From contig NZ_CP023344.1 in the NCBI RefSeq assembly GCF_002310495.1, positions 2,170,001-2,234,000 of the forward strand: 64,000 nt of DNA, in the 5' to 3' direction. The DNA is from Nibricoccus aquaticus (lineage in GTDB: Bacteria > Verrucomicrobiota > Verrucomicrobiia > Opitutales > Opitutaceae). The notes beneath the pieces are model-generated. The model had not been told where the DNA came from. It searched no databases and saw only the letters and a list, made by a program, of their open reading frames with translations. Below are positions 18,003 through 27,722 of this stretch, one piece after another. Position 1 is the first letter of the stretch; each line of letters begins with the position of its first letter. A program made the translations under genes and the position numbers.

Positions 18003-18950
18003 ATGAAGCACTTCCTCAAAGAGACCGACTTCAAGCCCCATGAAGTGGCTGAAGTTTTTGCACTGGCTAGAGACCTTAAGCAAAAGCGCGGGCGTCATAC
18101 GCCGCCGGTTCTCCAGCATCAGACGTGGGCGATGATTTTTTCGAAATCGAGCACCCGCACGCGGGTCTCGTTCGAGGTCGGCATTCATGAGCTGGGCGGC
18201 AATCCGCTTTTCCTGAATAAAAACGACATCCAGCTCGGTCGCGGTGAATCCATCGAAGACACGGCGAAAGTGCTCTCACGGTTCGTGCATGGACTTGTTG
18301 TTCGCACGTACGATCACGCGGAAGTCGAACGGCTCGCGGCGGCTGGAAATATCCCGGTGATCAACGCGCTGACGGATTTTCTCCACCCGTGCCAGATCTA
18401 CGCGGACGCGTTCACGCTCGCGGAACGTTGGGCGCCGAAAGACGGCGATCTGCTCGCGTCTTTGAAGGGGCGCAAGATCGCGTTCCTCGGCGATACGGCG
18501 TGCAACATGGCGAACTCGTGGGTGCTCGGCGCGAATCTTTTCGGCATGAAGATCGCACTCTCGGGTCCGAAAGGTTTCGAGCCGGATGCCGCGGCCAATG
18601 CGTTGTTCGCGAAGGAAGGTTTCGCAGGCGGTTATCAGTTCACGACCGATCCGTACGAAGCGGTGAAAGACGCGGACGTGGTTTACACCGACGTCTGGGT
18701 CAGCATGGGCAAAGAGGCCGAATCGGCCGAGCGCATCAAACAGATGACGCCGTTTGCCGTGACCGCGAAGCTCTTCGCTGCGGCGAAACCCGACGCGTAC
18801 TTCATGCACTGTCTGCCGGCTTATCCGGGCAAGGAAGTGACGCAGGAGGTTTTGGATAATCCTCGCTCGATCATCTTCGATCAGGCTGAAAATCGTCTGC
18901 ACGCGCAGAAGGCTATCATGGCCGTGCTCGCGCAGCAGCCGCGGGCTTAA
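18003..18950 (+). CDS. argF: Ornithine carbamoyltransferase
   Basis: A 315-residue enzyme that makes citrulline from ornithine and carbamoyl phosphate. It has the carbamoyl-phosphate loop [12 protein letters not shown], then [16 protein letters not shown], and the ornithine-side motif [13 protein letters not shown]. The ATG at 18003 ([10 protein letters not shown]) matches the family start; the frame is open further upstream. argG follows after 38 bases. Confidence 0.96.
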   Translation: MKHFLKETDFKPHEVAEVFALARDLKQKRGRHTPPVLQHQTWAMIFSKSSTRTRVSFEVGIHELGGNPLFLNKNDIQLGRGESIEDTAKVLSRFVHGLVVRTYDHAEVERLAAAGNIPVINALTDFLHPCQIYADAFTLAERWAPKDGDLLASLKGRKIAFLGDTACNMANSWVLGANLFGMKIALSGPKGFEPDAAANALFAKEGFAGGYQFTTDPYEAVKDADVVYTDVWVSMGKEAESAERIKQMTPFAVTAKLFAAAKPDAYFMHCLPAYPGKEVTQEVLDNPRSIIFDQAENRLHAQKAIMAVLAQQPRA

Positions 18951-18988
18951 CGCTCGTCGCATCGTTTAACTCTCAACATTTCCCATCT

Positions 18989-20221
18989 ATGAAAATCGTC
19001 CTCGCATACTCGGGCGGCCTAGACACGTCCGTCATCGTCAAGTGGCTCAAAGAGACCTATGACGCCGAGATCATCACTTTCGCGGCCGACGTCGGTCAGG
19101 AAGAAGAACTGAAGGGTCTCGACAAGAAGGCCAAGAAGACTGGCGCCTCGAAACACTACACGCTCGATCTCGTCGAAGAGTTCGCGAGCGACTTCATCTT
19201 CCCGATGATCCGAGCCAACGCGATTTACGAAGGCCAGTATTACCTCGGCACTTCGATCGCGCGTCCGCTGATCGCGAAGGCGCAGGTGGACATCGCGCAC
19301 AAGGAAAAGGCCGACACCGTCGCGCACGGCGCTACAGGCAAGGGCAATGACCAGTGCCGTTTCGAGCTCACCTACATGGCGCTCGATCCTAAGCTGCAGA
19401 TCATCGCTCCGTGGAAGATGGAAGAGTATCGCGCGCTGTTCCCCGGCCGCGCCGAGATGATTGCTTACTGCGCCGAACATAAGATCCCGGTCGAGGCTTC
19501 GCTCAAGAAGCCGTACTCGATGGATCGTAACCTTCTCCACATCTCGTACGAAGCGGGCATCCTCGAAGATCCGTGGTTCGACCCGACGACTGAGGCGAAC
19601 AAGGGGATGTTCAAGCTCTCCGTTTCGCCGGAGGACGCGCCGGACAAACCTGAGTACGTCGAAATTGATTTCGAGGCGGGCAACGCCGTCGCGGTTAACG
19701 GCAAGAAGCTCTCGCCCGGAAAGCTTCTCAAGGCGCTCAATAAACTCGGCGGCAAGCACGGCATCGGCCGTGTGGACCTCGTGGAAAACCGTTTCGTCGG
19801 CATGAAGAGCCGCGGTGTTTATGAAACTCCTGGCGGCACGATCCTCATGCAGGCGCATCGTCAGGTGGAGTCGCTCACGCTTGATCGCGAAGTGCTCCAA
19901 CTCCGCGATGGTCTCATCCCGAAGTATGCGCAGCTCGTGTATAACGGCTTCTGGTTCGCTCCTGAGCGTGAGGCGCTTCAGGCGCTCGTGGACGAGAGCC
20001 AGCGCTACGTGACGGGCACCGTTCGCTTGAAGCTCTACAAGGGCAACATCATCACCTGCGGACGTAAGTCGAAGTTCTCGATGTACGACGACAAGATCGC
20101 GTCGATGGAAGGCGTGAAGAGCTGGTACAATCAGAGCGATGCGACCGGCTTCATCCGCCTCAATGGTCTGCGTCTCCGCGCGCGTAATCTGGCGCAGGGC
20201 GGCCCGAAGATCGGAAGCTGA
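18989..20221 (+). CDS. argG: Argininosuccinate synthase
   Basis: A 410-residue ATP-dependent ligase joining citrulline and aspartate. The PP-loop is [16 protein letters not shown] at the N-terminus; [15 protein letters not shown] and [16 protein letters not shown] bind citrulline and aspartate. The length is normal. It closes the argF-argG operon and is followed by a terminator. argH, for the last step, is not in the window. Confidence 0.96.
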   Translation: MKIVLAYSGGLDTSVIVKWLKETYDAEIITFAADVGQEEELKGLDKKAKKTGASKHYTLDLVEEFASDFIFPMIRANAIYEGQYYLGTSIARPLIAKAQVDIAHKEKADTVAHGATGKGNDQCRFELTYMALDPKLQIIAPWKMEEYRALFPGRAEMIAYCAEHKIPVEASLKKPYSMDRNLLHISYEAGILEDPWFDPTTEANKGMFKLSVSPEDAPDKPEYVEIDFEAGNAVAVNGKKLSPGKLLKALNKLGGKHGIGRVDLVENRFVGMKSRGVYETPGGTILMQAHRQVESLTLDREVLQLRDGLIPKYAQLVYNGFWFAPEREALQALVDESQRYVTGTVRLKLYKGNIITCGRKSKFSMYDDKIASMEGVKSWYNQSDATGFIRLNGLRLRARNLAQGGPKIGS

Positions 20222-20256
20222 GACTTAGCTGAGTCGTTCAGCGAGCGATTCGATTT

Positions 20257-20595
20257 TTAGACAAAGCCGGACGTGTTAGCGTCCGGCTTTTTTGTGCCGT
20301 TTGGAGGCGGTTTCGTAGAGTGCGCGCGGGGTTTGCCGAAATCATTCCGACGTTTTGCCCACCAGATTGCGATCGGAGTCCAGAATAGGGCGATGCCTGC
20401 AGCGCCTGTGCAGCCCAGCGCCGCAGCGCGTGTTGTTTGAGCGGTCGATAACACGTGAGCGACGAGTGCTGCGATCTGGATAGCGAAGAACAGAAAGAGG
20501 GCCCAGACCGCGTACCAGACCCAGAGCTGTCGTTTCTGCAGGCCGACGCTGAGAGCGATGCAGACGACGGCGAAGCCGAGAAGCTGTTGGGGCAT
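20257..20595 (-). CDS. Small membrane protein, unknown
   Basis: A 112-residue protein with three hydrophobic segments: LLGFAVVCIALSVGL, then LWVWYAVWALFLFFAIQIAALVAHVL, and AGIALFWTPIAIWW. A basic hydrophilic tail ends it. I do not recognise the family. It is convergent with argG, its last codons overlapping the argG terminator, and lies downstream of the chemoreceptor terminator, so it would need its own promoter. The hydrophobicity pattern favours a real gene. Confidence 0.5.
   Translation of the reverse strand: MPQQLLGFAVVCIALSVGLQKRQLWVWYAVWALFLFFAIQIAALVAHVLSTAQTTRAAALGCTGAAGIALFWTPIAIWWAKRRNDFGKPRAHSTKPPPNGTKKPDANTSGFV
20263..20294 (+). terminator. Rho-independent terminator after argG
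   Basis: An 11-bp stem (aaagccggacg 20263-20273 with cgtccggcttt 20280-20290), a 6-base loop and a T run to 20293. It overlaps the last codons of the small minus-strand gene. Confidence 0.9.
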
Positions 20596-20630
20596 CCAGA
20601 AAGACGATGCGGGCGGCTTGTTGTGCTCAA

Positions 20631-20661
20631 ATAAAAAGGCCGCAGCGGTTAAGCTGCGGCC
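20631..20661 (-). terminator. Rho-independent terminator after the chemoreceptor gene
   Basis: A 9-bp stem (ggccgcagc 20638-20646 with gctgcggcc 20653-20661) with loop ggttaa. On the minus strand it is followed by T5 (plus-strand aaaaa at 20633-20637). It lies 30 bases after the gene's stop. Confidence 0.9.
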
Positions 20662-20690
20662 GGGGTTTTCAAGAAGGACCTGAATGTCGG

Positions 20691-22730
20691 TTAGACATCC
20701 TTGAAAAAGCGGTCGTCGGAGCTGGCGGCTTCGTGGCCGTTGCGATTCGGGATCGAATTTTTCACCGGAGCGCTGCCGTTGGCGGCGGTTTCGACGTGGC
20801 GGGCGCGGGCAGGAGCGGGACGGGCGGCTTTGGCGGCGGCGCGAGCGGGACGAGCGGCGGGCTTGGGCGCAGAAGCGGCGGCGACTTCGACGGGAGCGGC
20901 TTCGGGTTGAGCGGGAGCGGCGCTGGCTTCGGTGGCGGTTTTGTTGCCGCTGACCATGTGCGTCAGTTCGTTGATGATACCTTTGAGCTGGGCGGCCTGG
21001 CTGCTGAGCTCGTTGGCGGCGGCGCTGGTTTCTTCCGCGGTGGCGGCGTTGGCCTGCGTGACCTGATCCATGTCGGAGACGGCGCGGGAAACTTGGTCGA
21101 TGCCCTGGCTTTGTTCTTGGGAGGCGACGGCGATCTCGGCGATGAGCTCATCGACCTGACGGGCTTTGGCGGTGATTTCGTCGAGGCTCTTGCCGACTTT
21201 TTCGGAGATCTTGGCGCCTTGTTCGGACTTGGCGGTGGAGTCGGAAATTTTCTGCGCGGTTTCGCGGGCGGCTTGAACGCTGCGTTGGGCGAGGGAGCGG
21301 ACTTCGTCGGCGACGACGGCGAAACCGAGGCCGGCTTCACCGGCGCGGGCGGCTTCAACAGCGGCGTTGAGGGCGAGGAGGTTGGTTTGGAAGGCGATCT
21401 CGTCGATCGTCTTGATGATTTTGGAGATCTCGGTGCTCGAGGTCTGGATGGCGGCCATGGCGGCTTTCATCTCTTTCATGTCCTCGGTGCCGGCGTCGGC
21501 GGCGACGCGGGTTTGGTTGGCGAGGGATTTGGCGGCTTGAGCGTTTTCGGCGTTCTTGCGGGTCATGCCGGCCATTTCTTCGAGGGAGGCGGAGCTCTCT
21601 TCGAGGGCGGCGGCCTGGCGGGAGGAGCCTTCGGCCATCGTTTGGGAGGCGGAGGTGACCTGGCTGGAAGCGGAGGCGGTGTGTTCGGCGCCGCCGGTGA
21701 GGCGGGTGGTGAGCAGGGAGATGGGGCGCGTGACGCTGCGGACAATCACGAAGGCGAAGACGATGCCCAGGACGATGCCGGCGATGCTGAGCGAGAGCAC
21801 GAGGAACTCGTTCTTTTTCTGATCGTCGCGGCTGATCTGATCGAGGTCATCCTGCTGTTTGCGCAGGGAGGTGCGGACGTTGGTGATTTCTTTGGTGAAG
21901 AGGGGGGCGAGGCGTTCGAGGTCGTCTTTGACGACGGCGGCGCGGGCCTGGGTGGAGGCGACGACTTTTTCGAAGCCTTCGATGTAGACGGCAGCGTTTT
22001 GCTGGATCTCGGTGATGAGCTTGGCCTTGGTGGGATCGGCGAGGGAGGCGTCGAGGGCTTCAGCTTCTTTGAGTTCTTTTTCCATGCCGACGACTTGTTT
22101 CACCATGGCGGCGATGGAGGCGCGGGTTTTTTCGGCGTGGGTGTCTTCGCGGGTAAGCAGGAAGCTGTTCACGGCGGCGAGGGCTTCGAAGAAATTCTGG
22201 AGGGCGGACGAGGTTTTGAAGGAGGCGTTCTGGTCGCCGGACTGGCGGGCGGCGAGGAGGATGCCTTTGAGGGCGTCGCCGATCGCGGTGGAACGGGGGT
22301 CGAGAGTGTTGGCGACCTCTGCCTGACGTTCGTGGAGGAGGGTGACGGTCTTTTGGAAGGCGGCGTTGTACTCGACGAGGAGTTTTTTGGCGTCGGCGAT
22401 GTCTTGGGCGCGGTCGGCATTATCCTTCATCGCGGTGGCGGCCTGGTCGACGGCGGCATCGAGGGCTTTGCGGTTTTTTTCGTAGTTTGCGATGCTGTCC
22501 TCGGAGCCGGTGGCGAGAAACTCGTTCACGCCCATGCGGAGGTTGAGCATCGAGGACTCGAGGTTGGCGGCGACGTTGGTCTCGGCGGTGCTGTCGGAGA
22601 AGTCGGCGAGTCCTTTGCCCGCGCGGCCGAGGGCGAAATACGCGATGGCGGCGACTATGAGGAAGAGCGCGAAGACGAGAGCGAAGCCGGAGGTGATTTT
22701 CCGGCCGATGGTGAGCGATGGGAGTTTCAC
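20691..22730 (-). CDS. Methyl-accepting chemotaxis protein
   Basis: A 679-residue transmembrane chemoreceptor. TM1 is within [22 protein letters not shown], the periplasmic four-helix sensor covers about residues 40-320, and TM2 is [19 protein letters not shown]. The cytoplasmic signalling tip reads [20 protein letters not shown], then [20 protein letters not shown] long Ala/Pro-rich tail (about 75 residues) follows without the CheR-tethering pentapeptide. The GTG at 22730 ([11 protein letters not shown]) is chosen because upstream sequence is basic and unlike a receptor and runs into the TonB-like gene. cheA and cheW are not in the window. Confidence 0.9.
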   Translation of the reverse strand: MKLPSLTIGRKITSGFALVFALFLIVAAIAYFALGRAGKGLADFSDSTAETNVAANLESSMLNLRMGVNEFLATGSEDSIANYEKNRKALDAAVDQAATAMKDNADRAQDIADAKKLLVEYNAAFQKTVTLLHERQAEVANTLDPRSTAIGDALKGILLAARQSGDQNASFKTSSALQNFFEALAAVNSFLLTREDTHAEKTRASIAAMVKQVVGMEKELKEAEALDASLADPTKAKLITEIQQNAAVYIEGFEKVVASTQARAAVVKDDLERLAPLFTKEITNVRTSLRKQQDDLDQISRDDQKKNEFLVLSLSIAGIVLGIVFAFVIVRSVTRPISLLTTRLTGGAEHTASASSQVTSASQTMAEGSSRQAAALEESSASLEEMAGMTRKNAENAQAAKSLANQTRVAADAGTEDMKEMKAAMAAIQTSSTEISKIIKTIDEIAFQTNLLALNAAVEAARAGEAGLGFAVVADEVRSLAQRSVQAARETAQKISDSTAKSEQGAKISEKVGKSLDEITAKARQVDELIAEIAVASQEQSQGIDQVSRAVSDMDQVTQANAATAEETSAAANELSSQAAQLKGIINELTHMVSGNKTATEASAAPAQPEAAPVEVAAASAPKPAARPARAAAKAARPAPARARHVETAANGSAPVKNSIPNRNGHEAASSDDRFFKDV

Positions 22731-22789
22731 GATTTTAGAAAAGAGGATGTTGGCGGCGGGTACGGAGTGAAGAGACGCGGGGGCGCGGA

Positions 22790-23161
22790 TTAGTCTTCGA
22801 CGCTGAAACGCAGCGGGAGGGTGACCTTCACTTTGACGGCGGCGCCGTCTTTCTTGGCGGGCTTGAACTTCCACTTGGCGACGGCCTCCATCGCGGGGCG
22901 TTCGAAATCGGGATGCGAGGACTTGGCGACGCTGGTGCTGGCAACGGCACCGGTTTCGTCGATGACGATGGTGACGGCGACGACGCCGGAAACGCCTTCG
23001 CGTTTGAGGCTGTCGGGATAGCGGGGCGGCGGGGTCTTAACGGGGACGGGATTTTCGTCTACTTTGGTGTAGATCGTATCGTCGGCCACAGAGGTCAGCG
23101 GGAGGCTGACCAGGGCGAGGAAGGTGAACAGGGATAGGAAGCGGAGTAGTGGGGACGTCAT
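22790..23161 (-). CDS. Small secreted TonB C-terminal domain protein
   Basis: A 123-residue protein with a signal peptide ([22 protein letters not shown]) and one TonB C-terminal domain: [20 protein letters not shown], then [41 protein letters not shown] and a final strand. Classical TonB has an uncleaved N-terminal helix and a Pro-rich periplasm-spanning stretch; here the stretch is very short. A cleaved or very short form makes energy transduction doubtful, so it may be an envelope protein using the same fold. It lies 59 bases upstream of the chemoreceptor gene. Confidence 0.8.
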   Translation of the reverse strand: MTSPLLRFLSLFTFLALVSLPLTSVADDTIYTKVDENPVPVKTPPPRYPDSLKREGVSGVVAVTIVIDETGAVASTSVAKSSHPDFERPAMEAVAKWKFKPAKKDGAAVKVKVTLPLRFSVED

Positions 23162-23319
23162 GATTCAGCGATGAATGGTCCTCTTTTATCGGCCGCCCGG
23201 TGTTCAACTTAAGGATCGTGTACCGGTTTTGGACTCATGCACGAAAATGGACAGTTCGAGGGGAAACTGGTGGAGGTGGGGCAGCGAGGAGAGCGGCGCG
23301 CAGCGTGTATGCAGGACGT

Positions 23320-23350
23320 AAAAAAACCGCGCCCGGTGAAGGCGCGGTTT
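23320..23350 (-). terminator. Rho-independent terminator after the PEP-CTERM gene
   Basis: A 10-bp stem (aaaccgcgcc 23324-23333 with ggcgcggttt 23341-23350) with a 7-base loop and a T tail on the minus strand (plus-strand A run 23320-23326). It lies 34 bases after the stop. Confidence 0.9.
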
Positions 23351-23384
23351 GGAAGGAGTGGAGGCGTCGGGTGCCGAAGCGGAA

Positions 23385-24053
23385 TCAGGCGGCGGGAGCC
23401 GTGGTGACGGCTTTGCGCTGACGGCGGCGGTACATGACGAAGAGACCGGCGGCACCGCCGAGGAGAGCAACGGTGGTGGCGGGCTCGGGGACGGTGGTGA
23501 GGGTGGCATTGCCGAGGGAGTCGGCGATTGATCCGCCCGCCCCAACAGTCAAAAAGTTAAGTACCACAGTCGGTCCATCGGGAGGAAGTGCCCACGCTAT
23601 TTCCGAGCTACTAGAAGAAGCATCATCTGTACGATACACACCATAAGACGTGCCTGAGCCGATAGTGGAGCTACCTGTCGTCAACGTCGGAAACCAATAC
23701 AGCTGAAGAAGGTCGCCGTTATTTAAGGATCCGGTGAAATTTACAGTGACCGAGCTCGTGTAACCGCCTGCTACACCAGAAGCAGATGAACTAACTGAAA
23801 ATGCGCCGAGAATGAGGTCGTCACCCGATAGAAACGATCCAGCGGTTGTCGAAGCAGTAGTTAGTGGTGCACTGAAAATGCTGTCAGTTGTACTTGCTAC
23901 GAGAAGCACAAGTCCTCCGTTAGCCATGGCAGTGCCGGAAGAGTCTCTTAAGACGCCGCCGCCTAAAAGAAGGGTAACCGAAGCAGATGAGGAAGAAGCC
24001 CCAGCGATAAAAATAGCAAGAAGCGCTGCGATTGAGCGAAAGGATTTTTTCAT
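23385..24053 (-). CDS. PEP-CTERM sorting-signal protein
   Basis: A 222-residue exported protein. A signal peptide (SIAALLAIFIAGASSSSAS) is followed by a Ser/Thr/Gly-rich beta domain and a C-terminal sorting signal: VPEPATTVALLGGAAGLFVM, then YRRRQRK. The PEP motif, single helix and basic end are recognised by exosortase, which is not in the window. Function of the mature domain is unknown. The first three-quarters has clearly lower GC than the C-terminal signal region. It begins 6 bases after the TIGR02597-like gene and forms an operon with it. Confidence 0.88.
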   Translation of the reverse strand: MKKSFRSIAALLAIFIAGASSSSASVTLLLGGGVLRDSSGTAMANGGLVLLVASTTDSIFSAPLTTASTTAGSFLSGDDLILGAFSVSSSASGVAGGYTSSVTVNFTGSLNNGDLLQLYWFPTLTTGSSTIGSGTSYGVYRTDDASSSSSEIAWALPPDGPTVVLNFLTVGAGGSIADSLGNATLTTVPEPATTVALLGGAAGLFVMYRRRQRKAVTTAPAA

Positions 24054-24059
24054 GGAAGT

Positions 24060-25142
24060 TCAGTAAGTAGCGGAGTTGGTCCAAATGCTGGCAGAGCCCG
24101 TAGATGAAGTTGCTTTTCTGATCTGAACACCGGTGCCGGGCCCAAACACAACAGTGGAGCCGAAATTTTGAGAAGCATCGGCTCCAAATTTACGCCAAGC
24201 GCCGTTGTAGTAGTAGTAGGTGGCAGAGGACGACTTGTTTTTGGCAGCAACGGTGTTGTCAAAAACTAATAGAATATCGGACAGATTCAGGGGACTTGAG
24301 CTTGCTGAGAAAGCACCACTAGCAGCCAATCCAGAATCATCTAAAGTAACGGGGACTGGCCTTAATAGAGCTACAGGGTTGTCTTGTTTACCTCCTGTGT
24401 AAGTTTGGAGCGGAGTAACAAATTTTTTCGTCAGAACGCTCCCTGTTTGGGTGAGAGTACCGGCAGAAGCATTATTACGGACGATGAAATACGTATCGGG
24501 AATCAACGTGTCGTCGTTTCTGCTCACGGTGAGATCTTGGCCAAACAAACGCCATGCACCATTATAGAAAAAGTAGCTGCTGGTGGTTGAAAGATTGATT
24601 CCACTGGCCTGCAAGTTTGGTATTAAAACATACGTCTGTACTGCGAAGGGGGAGGCTGACGTCGTAAACGACACACCTGCGTCGGCTGCCGGGAACAGCG
24701 TACCGAGGGTCCAGTAGGGGATGATGCTGATGGAGTCGTTGGCGGCGAGGCCGGTGAGGGTGTCGCCGGCGAGGTCGATGGTGAGGGTGTTGCCGGCGTT
24801 GGCGGTGACTGTGTAGTAGTTACCTTCTTTGGTGCCGGAGCGGATGAAGGCGTAGTAGGTGTTGGCCTGTGTTCCAGAGGCGTAGACGAACTGGCTGGCG
24901 GTCCAGCCGGGGGTACCTGCAACGGTGATTACGTTGCCCGAAAAGGAGCTGACTTGGCCGACGAAGGCGGCGGGGCGGTGGAAGGGGACCGAGACGTAGG
25001 TGTCGGAATTGGCGAGGAGAGAGATGGTGTTGTAACCAACGGGGTCGGTCGTGGCCGTGGCGGCGACGCTCGCGGTCGCTCCGCACAGGGTGAGTGTCAG
25101 GCCGAGGACGAGGGTGTTTGAGAGGAGACGGGTGGTACTCAC
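24060..25142 (-). CDS. TIGR02597-like exported protein
   Basis: A 360-residue exported protein. After a signal peptide (LVLGLTLTLCGATASVAATA) comes TDPVGYNTISLLANSDTYVS, the opening of TIGR02597-type proteins of Verrucomicrobiota, then VPFHRPAAFVGQVSSF. Two similar modules containing YFFYNGAWRLFGQ and YYYYNGAWRKFGAD follow. Function is unknown. No ATG lies near the signal peptide; the GTG at 25142 is used, and TTG at 25199 is an alternative. The N-terminal third is GC-rich like the rest of the window, while the remainder is much poorer in GC, with a sharp change near 24,690. Confidence 0.65.
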   Translation of the reverse strand: MSTTRLLSNTLVLGLTLTLCGATASVAATATTDPVGYNTISLLANSDTYVSVPFHRPAAFVGQVSSFSGNVITVAGTPGWTASQFVYASGTQANTYYAFIRSGTKEGNYYTVTANAGNTLTIDLAGDTLTGLAANDSISIIPYWTLGTLFPAADAGVSFTTSASPFAVQTYVLIPNLQASGINLSTTSSYFFYNGAWRLFGQDLTVSRNDDTLIPDTYFIVRNNASAGTLTQTGSVLTKKFVTPLQTYTGGKQDNPVALLRPVPVTLDDSGLAASGAFSASSSPLNLSDILLVFDNTVAAKNKSSSATYYYYNGAWRKFGADASQNFGSTVVFGPGTGVQIRKATSSTGSASIWTNSATY

Positions 25143-25506
25143 GTTGATAATGGGTCTGGCGATAGTGGGGTGGTTGAAAATGGAGGGAGCAATTTCCAAG
25201 TAGTCGCAAATTTGTGAAAATCTAAAAGGCGGAGGGAGGCAACCTAGCTGTTAAGCGGCGGTTTGGATTCCTGTTATCGGATCAGGTTCGAGGAAATCAC
25301 AGCGGGCGGGGCAATTTACCGTTTAGTGTCATCGAGCCGGATCAACGGGGATGCGGGTGGCATCGTTGACTGGATGCGCGGGTTCCTACGCAGCGCGTGA
25401 GGATGCCGGAGCTGGCTGAGAGAGGGCTGAGCGCCGGACCGTCCTTGCGCTTTACGCTTGGTTTCTGGACCGTGGATGCGTTCGTTCGAACGCTGTCTTT
25501 TTAATC
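25143..25506. other. Divergent intergenic region, no gene seen
   Basis: This 364-base stretch separates the TIGR02597-like gene (minus) from the DUF4861 gene (plus) and must hold promoters for both. I see no clear sigma70 pair. Fragments resembling a thiamine pyrophosphate riboswitch occur on opposite strands and were rejected. The last bases before the DUF4861 ATG are T-rich (ctttttaatc). Confidence 0.5.
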
Positions 25507-26727
25507 ATGAAAAACCTCCGCGCCTCCTTCCTGATTTCCTCCCTGTTGTTTGCCGCCAGCGCGTTGTGCGCCGCTGATAAAGTGACGGTGACCGTCACGC
25601 ATGCGCTCGATGCGGCGCGGCCGTCCGAGACCATCACGATCCCGTGGAGCGAGGTGAACAAGGCGTTACCGAATGCGTATCTGCAAAAAATCGCGGTCAA
25701 GGATGCGGCGGGCAACGTGCTCCCTTATCAGGTCACCAATGTCGCCCCGCAGGCGAAGGATCCGAAGAATGTGGGCGCGGCTTACGGTGAGTTGATTTTC
25801 CAGCACAGTTTCGCGGCGGGAGAGAAGTCGGCGACGTTCACGATCGAGAAGACGGACGTGGTTTCGCCGGTGTTTCCGCAGAAGGCTTTCGCGCGCTACA
25901 TCCCGGAGCGGCTGGATGATTTTGGTTGGGAGAATGACAAGGTCGCTCACCGCACTTATGGCCAGGCGCTGGGCGAGCCGGCTCCGGCGGGTGTGGTGAA
26001 GGAAGTGCTCGTGACGAGCGGTCTCGATATCTGGTCGAAGCGGGTGGATTACCCGATTGTCGATCGTTGGTACAACAAGGGGCACGATCACTATCACAAG
26101 GACCAGGGCGAGGGTATGGACATGTATAATGTCGGCAAATCGCGCGGCTGCGGCGGCACCGGTGTGTGGGATGGGACGACGCTTTTTGTCGGTCGCAATT
26201 ACAAGACGTGGAAGATCATAGCGAACGGGCCGATCCGGGCGATCTTCGAGCTCGGCTATGATTCGTGGGACGCGAATGGCGTGAAGGTTTCCGAGGTGAA
26301 GCGCTTCACGGTCGATGCCGGGCACAATCTCGACCGGATCGACAGCACGTTCACGTTTGAGGGCGCGCCCACGATCACCGTCGCGACGGGGTTGAATAAA
26401 AATAACGCCGACAAAGGCCAGGAGCCGCAGGTGGAAGTCATCAAAAATGAAGCCGCTGGTGTGCTGGCTCAGTGGACGGTCCAGAAAACCAACGGCGCGC
26501 TCGGCACGGCGGTGCTGATCCCGGGCGGCAAGTTTGAAGGCTACGCGGAAGACACGCTCAACGTGCTCGCGCTCGCCAAGGCGGAGTCGGGCAAGCCGGT
26601 GACTTATTACGCGGGCTCGGGCTGGACGAAGGCGGGCGATTTTCCCACGAAGGAAAGCTGGGAAAAGTATCTCGCCGATTTCGCTACGCGCCTGAAGTCG
26701 CCCATCACCGTCAAGGTCGGCGAATAA
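25507..26727 (+). CDS. Secreted DUF4861 protein
   Basis: A 406-residue protein with a signal peptide (FLISSLLFAASALCAA). DUF4861 hallmarks are an N-terminal beta domain (VTHALDAARPSETITIPWSE), then ARYIPERLDDFGWENDKVAHR, a DYPIVDRWYNKGHDHYHKDQ block rich in His and Asp, and a beta-rich half with FELGYDSWDANG. The family occurs in polysaccharide-use loci near unsaturated uronate enzymes; the reaction is not established. The neighbours kduI and kduD fit a role in handling uronate-containing sugars outside the cytoplasm. Confidence 0.75.
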   Translation: MKNLRASFLISSLLFAASALCAADKVTVTVTHALDAARPSETITIPWSEVNKALPNAYLQKIAVKDAAGNVLPYQVTNVAPQAKDPKNVGAAYGELIFQHSFAAGEKSATFTIEKTDVVSPVFPQKAFARYIPERLDDFGWENDKVAHRTYGQALGEPAPAGVVKEVLVTSGLDIWSKRVDYPIVDRWYNKGHDHYHKDQGEGMDMYNVGKSRGCGGTGVWDGTTLFVGRNYKTWKIIANGPIRAIFELGYDSWDANGVKVSEVKRFTVDAGHNLDRIDSTFTFEGAPTITVATGLNKNNADKGQEPQVEVIKNEAAGVLAQWTVQKTNGALGTAVLIPGGKFEGYAEDTLNVLALAKAESGKPVTYYAGSGWTKAGDFPTKESWEKYLADFATRLKSPITVKVGE

Positions 26728-26854
26728 TCAAATGACACCGCTGTCCTCCCGTGCGTCGCACATGAAGACGCGCGGGTAACGCATTTTTTGGGGCGGTGTT
26801 TCTCACGCGCCGTCCGCTTCTCGAATAACGACCACCGTCCTGCATCACTCACCT

Positions 26855-27679
26855 ATGAAACTCCATTACTTCCCAACGCCTGCCCAGGCCAACGTCATGA
26901 GCACTGAGGAACTGCGCGCGCATTTCCACATCGGCGGCCTCTTCCAGCCAGGCAAGGTCCTCGCTCACTATACCGACCTCGATCGCATGATCGTCGGCGC
27001 CGCGCTGCCCACGACGGCGCCGCTCGGTCTGCCGCATGACAAGGAGCTCGGGACGAGTTTCTTCCTGGAGCGCCGCGAAATCGGCATCCTCAACGTCGGT
27101 GCGCCGGGCTCGGTCAAAGTCGGCGGCACGAAGTACGAACTCGGCACGCTCGACTGCGTGTATGTAGGGCTCGGCGAGAAGGACGTGACGTTTGAAAACG
27201 GCGCGAGCGGCCAGGCTGCGTTTTACTTCATCAGCACACCGGCTCACGCGAAATATCCGACGACGGTTGTGCGCAAGGCGGATGTATCCAGCGATCCGAT
27301 CGGCGATGTCACGAAGGCGAATCGCCGCCGCATCCTGAAGTATATTCACATCGACGGCGTGAAGAGCTGCCAGCTCGTGATGGGTTGCACGGAGTTCGAG
27401 CCGGGCAGCGTTTGGAATACGATGCCTCCACACGTTCACAGCCGCCGCACGGAGATCTACCTGTACTTCGATGTCGCCGATCAGATGGTTGTCCACCTCA
27501 TGGGCGAGCCGCAGAAAACGCGGCACATCATCATGCGCGATCGCGAGGTCGTCCTTTCGCCGGCGTGGTCGATCCACTCGGGTGTAGGCACCGGTTCTTA
27601 TCGTTTCGTGTGGGCGATGGGCGGCGACAATCAGGTCTTCTCTGACATGGATGCGTGTCCGATCGCGGAGCTGAAGTGA
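26855..27679 (+). CDS. kduI: 5-dehydro-4-deoxy-D-glucuronate isomerase
   Basis: A 274-residue cupin isomerase that converts 5-keto-4-deoxyuronate, released from unsaturated uronates of pectin or similar polymers, to 2,5-diketo-3-deoxygluconate. The metal site is visible in MPPHVHSRRTEIYLYFDV (His, His, Glu), with a further His in WSIHSGVGT. TNYSFIWA-type ending is present as YRFVWAMGGDNQVF. Length is normal for KduI. It is 43 bases upstream of kduD. The leader ctcacct before ATG is identical to that of the DUF4412 gene. Confidence 0.95.
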   Translation: MKLHYFPTPAQANVMSTEELRAHFHIGGLFQPGKVLAHYTDLDRMIVGAALPTTAPLGLPHDKELGTSFFLERREIGILNVGAPGSVKVGGTKYELGTLDCVYVGLGEKDVTFENGASGQAAFYFISTPAHAKYPTTVVRKADVSSDPIGDVTKANRRRILKYIHIDGVKSCQLVMGCTEFEPGSVWNTMPPHVHSRRTEIYLYFDVADQMVVHLMGEPQKTRHIIMRDREVVLSPAWSIHSGVGTGSYRFVWAMGGDNQVFSDMDACPIAELK

Positions 27680-27722
27680 GCGAACCCATCGACGTCAAAA
27701 CGCTATCTTTCTGGAATCAGTC

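Noticed and set aside
20607-22793. A 728-residue open frame on the plus strand opposite the chemoreceptor, Gly-rich
   Set aside because: It is the complement of a GC-rich coding frame; composition (FGGGFGAG-like runs) is typical of antisense frames and no domain is seen. Similar long antisense frames at 35611-37062, 45851-47836 and 48523-49791 were rejected for the same reason.
25280-25421. Possible thiamine pyrophosphate riboswitch fragments (gaacctgatc on the minus strand, ggctgaga on the plus strand)
   Set aside because: The two signature parts lie on opposite strands and the terminal stem is not formed.
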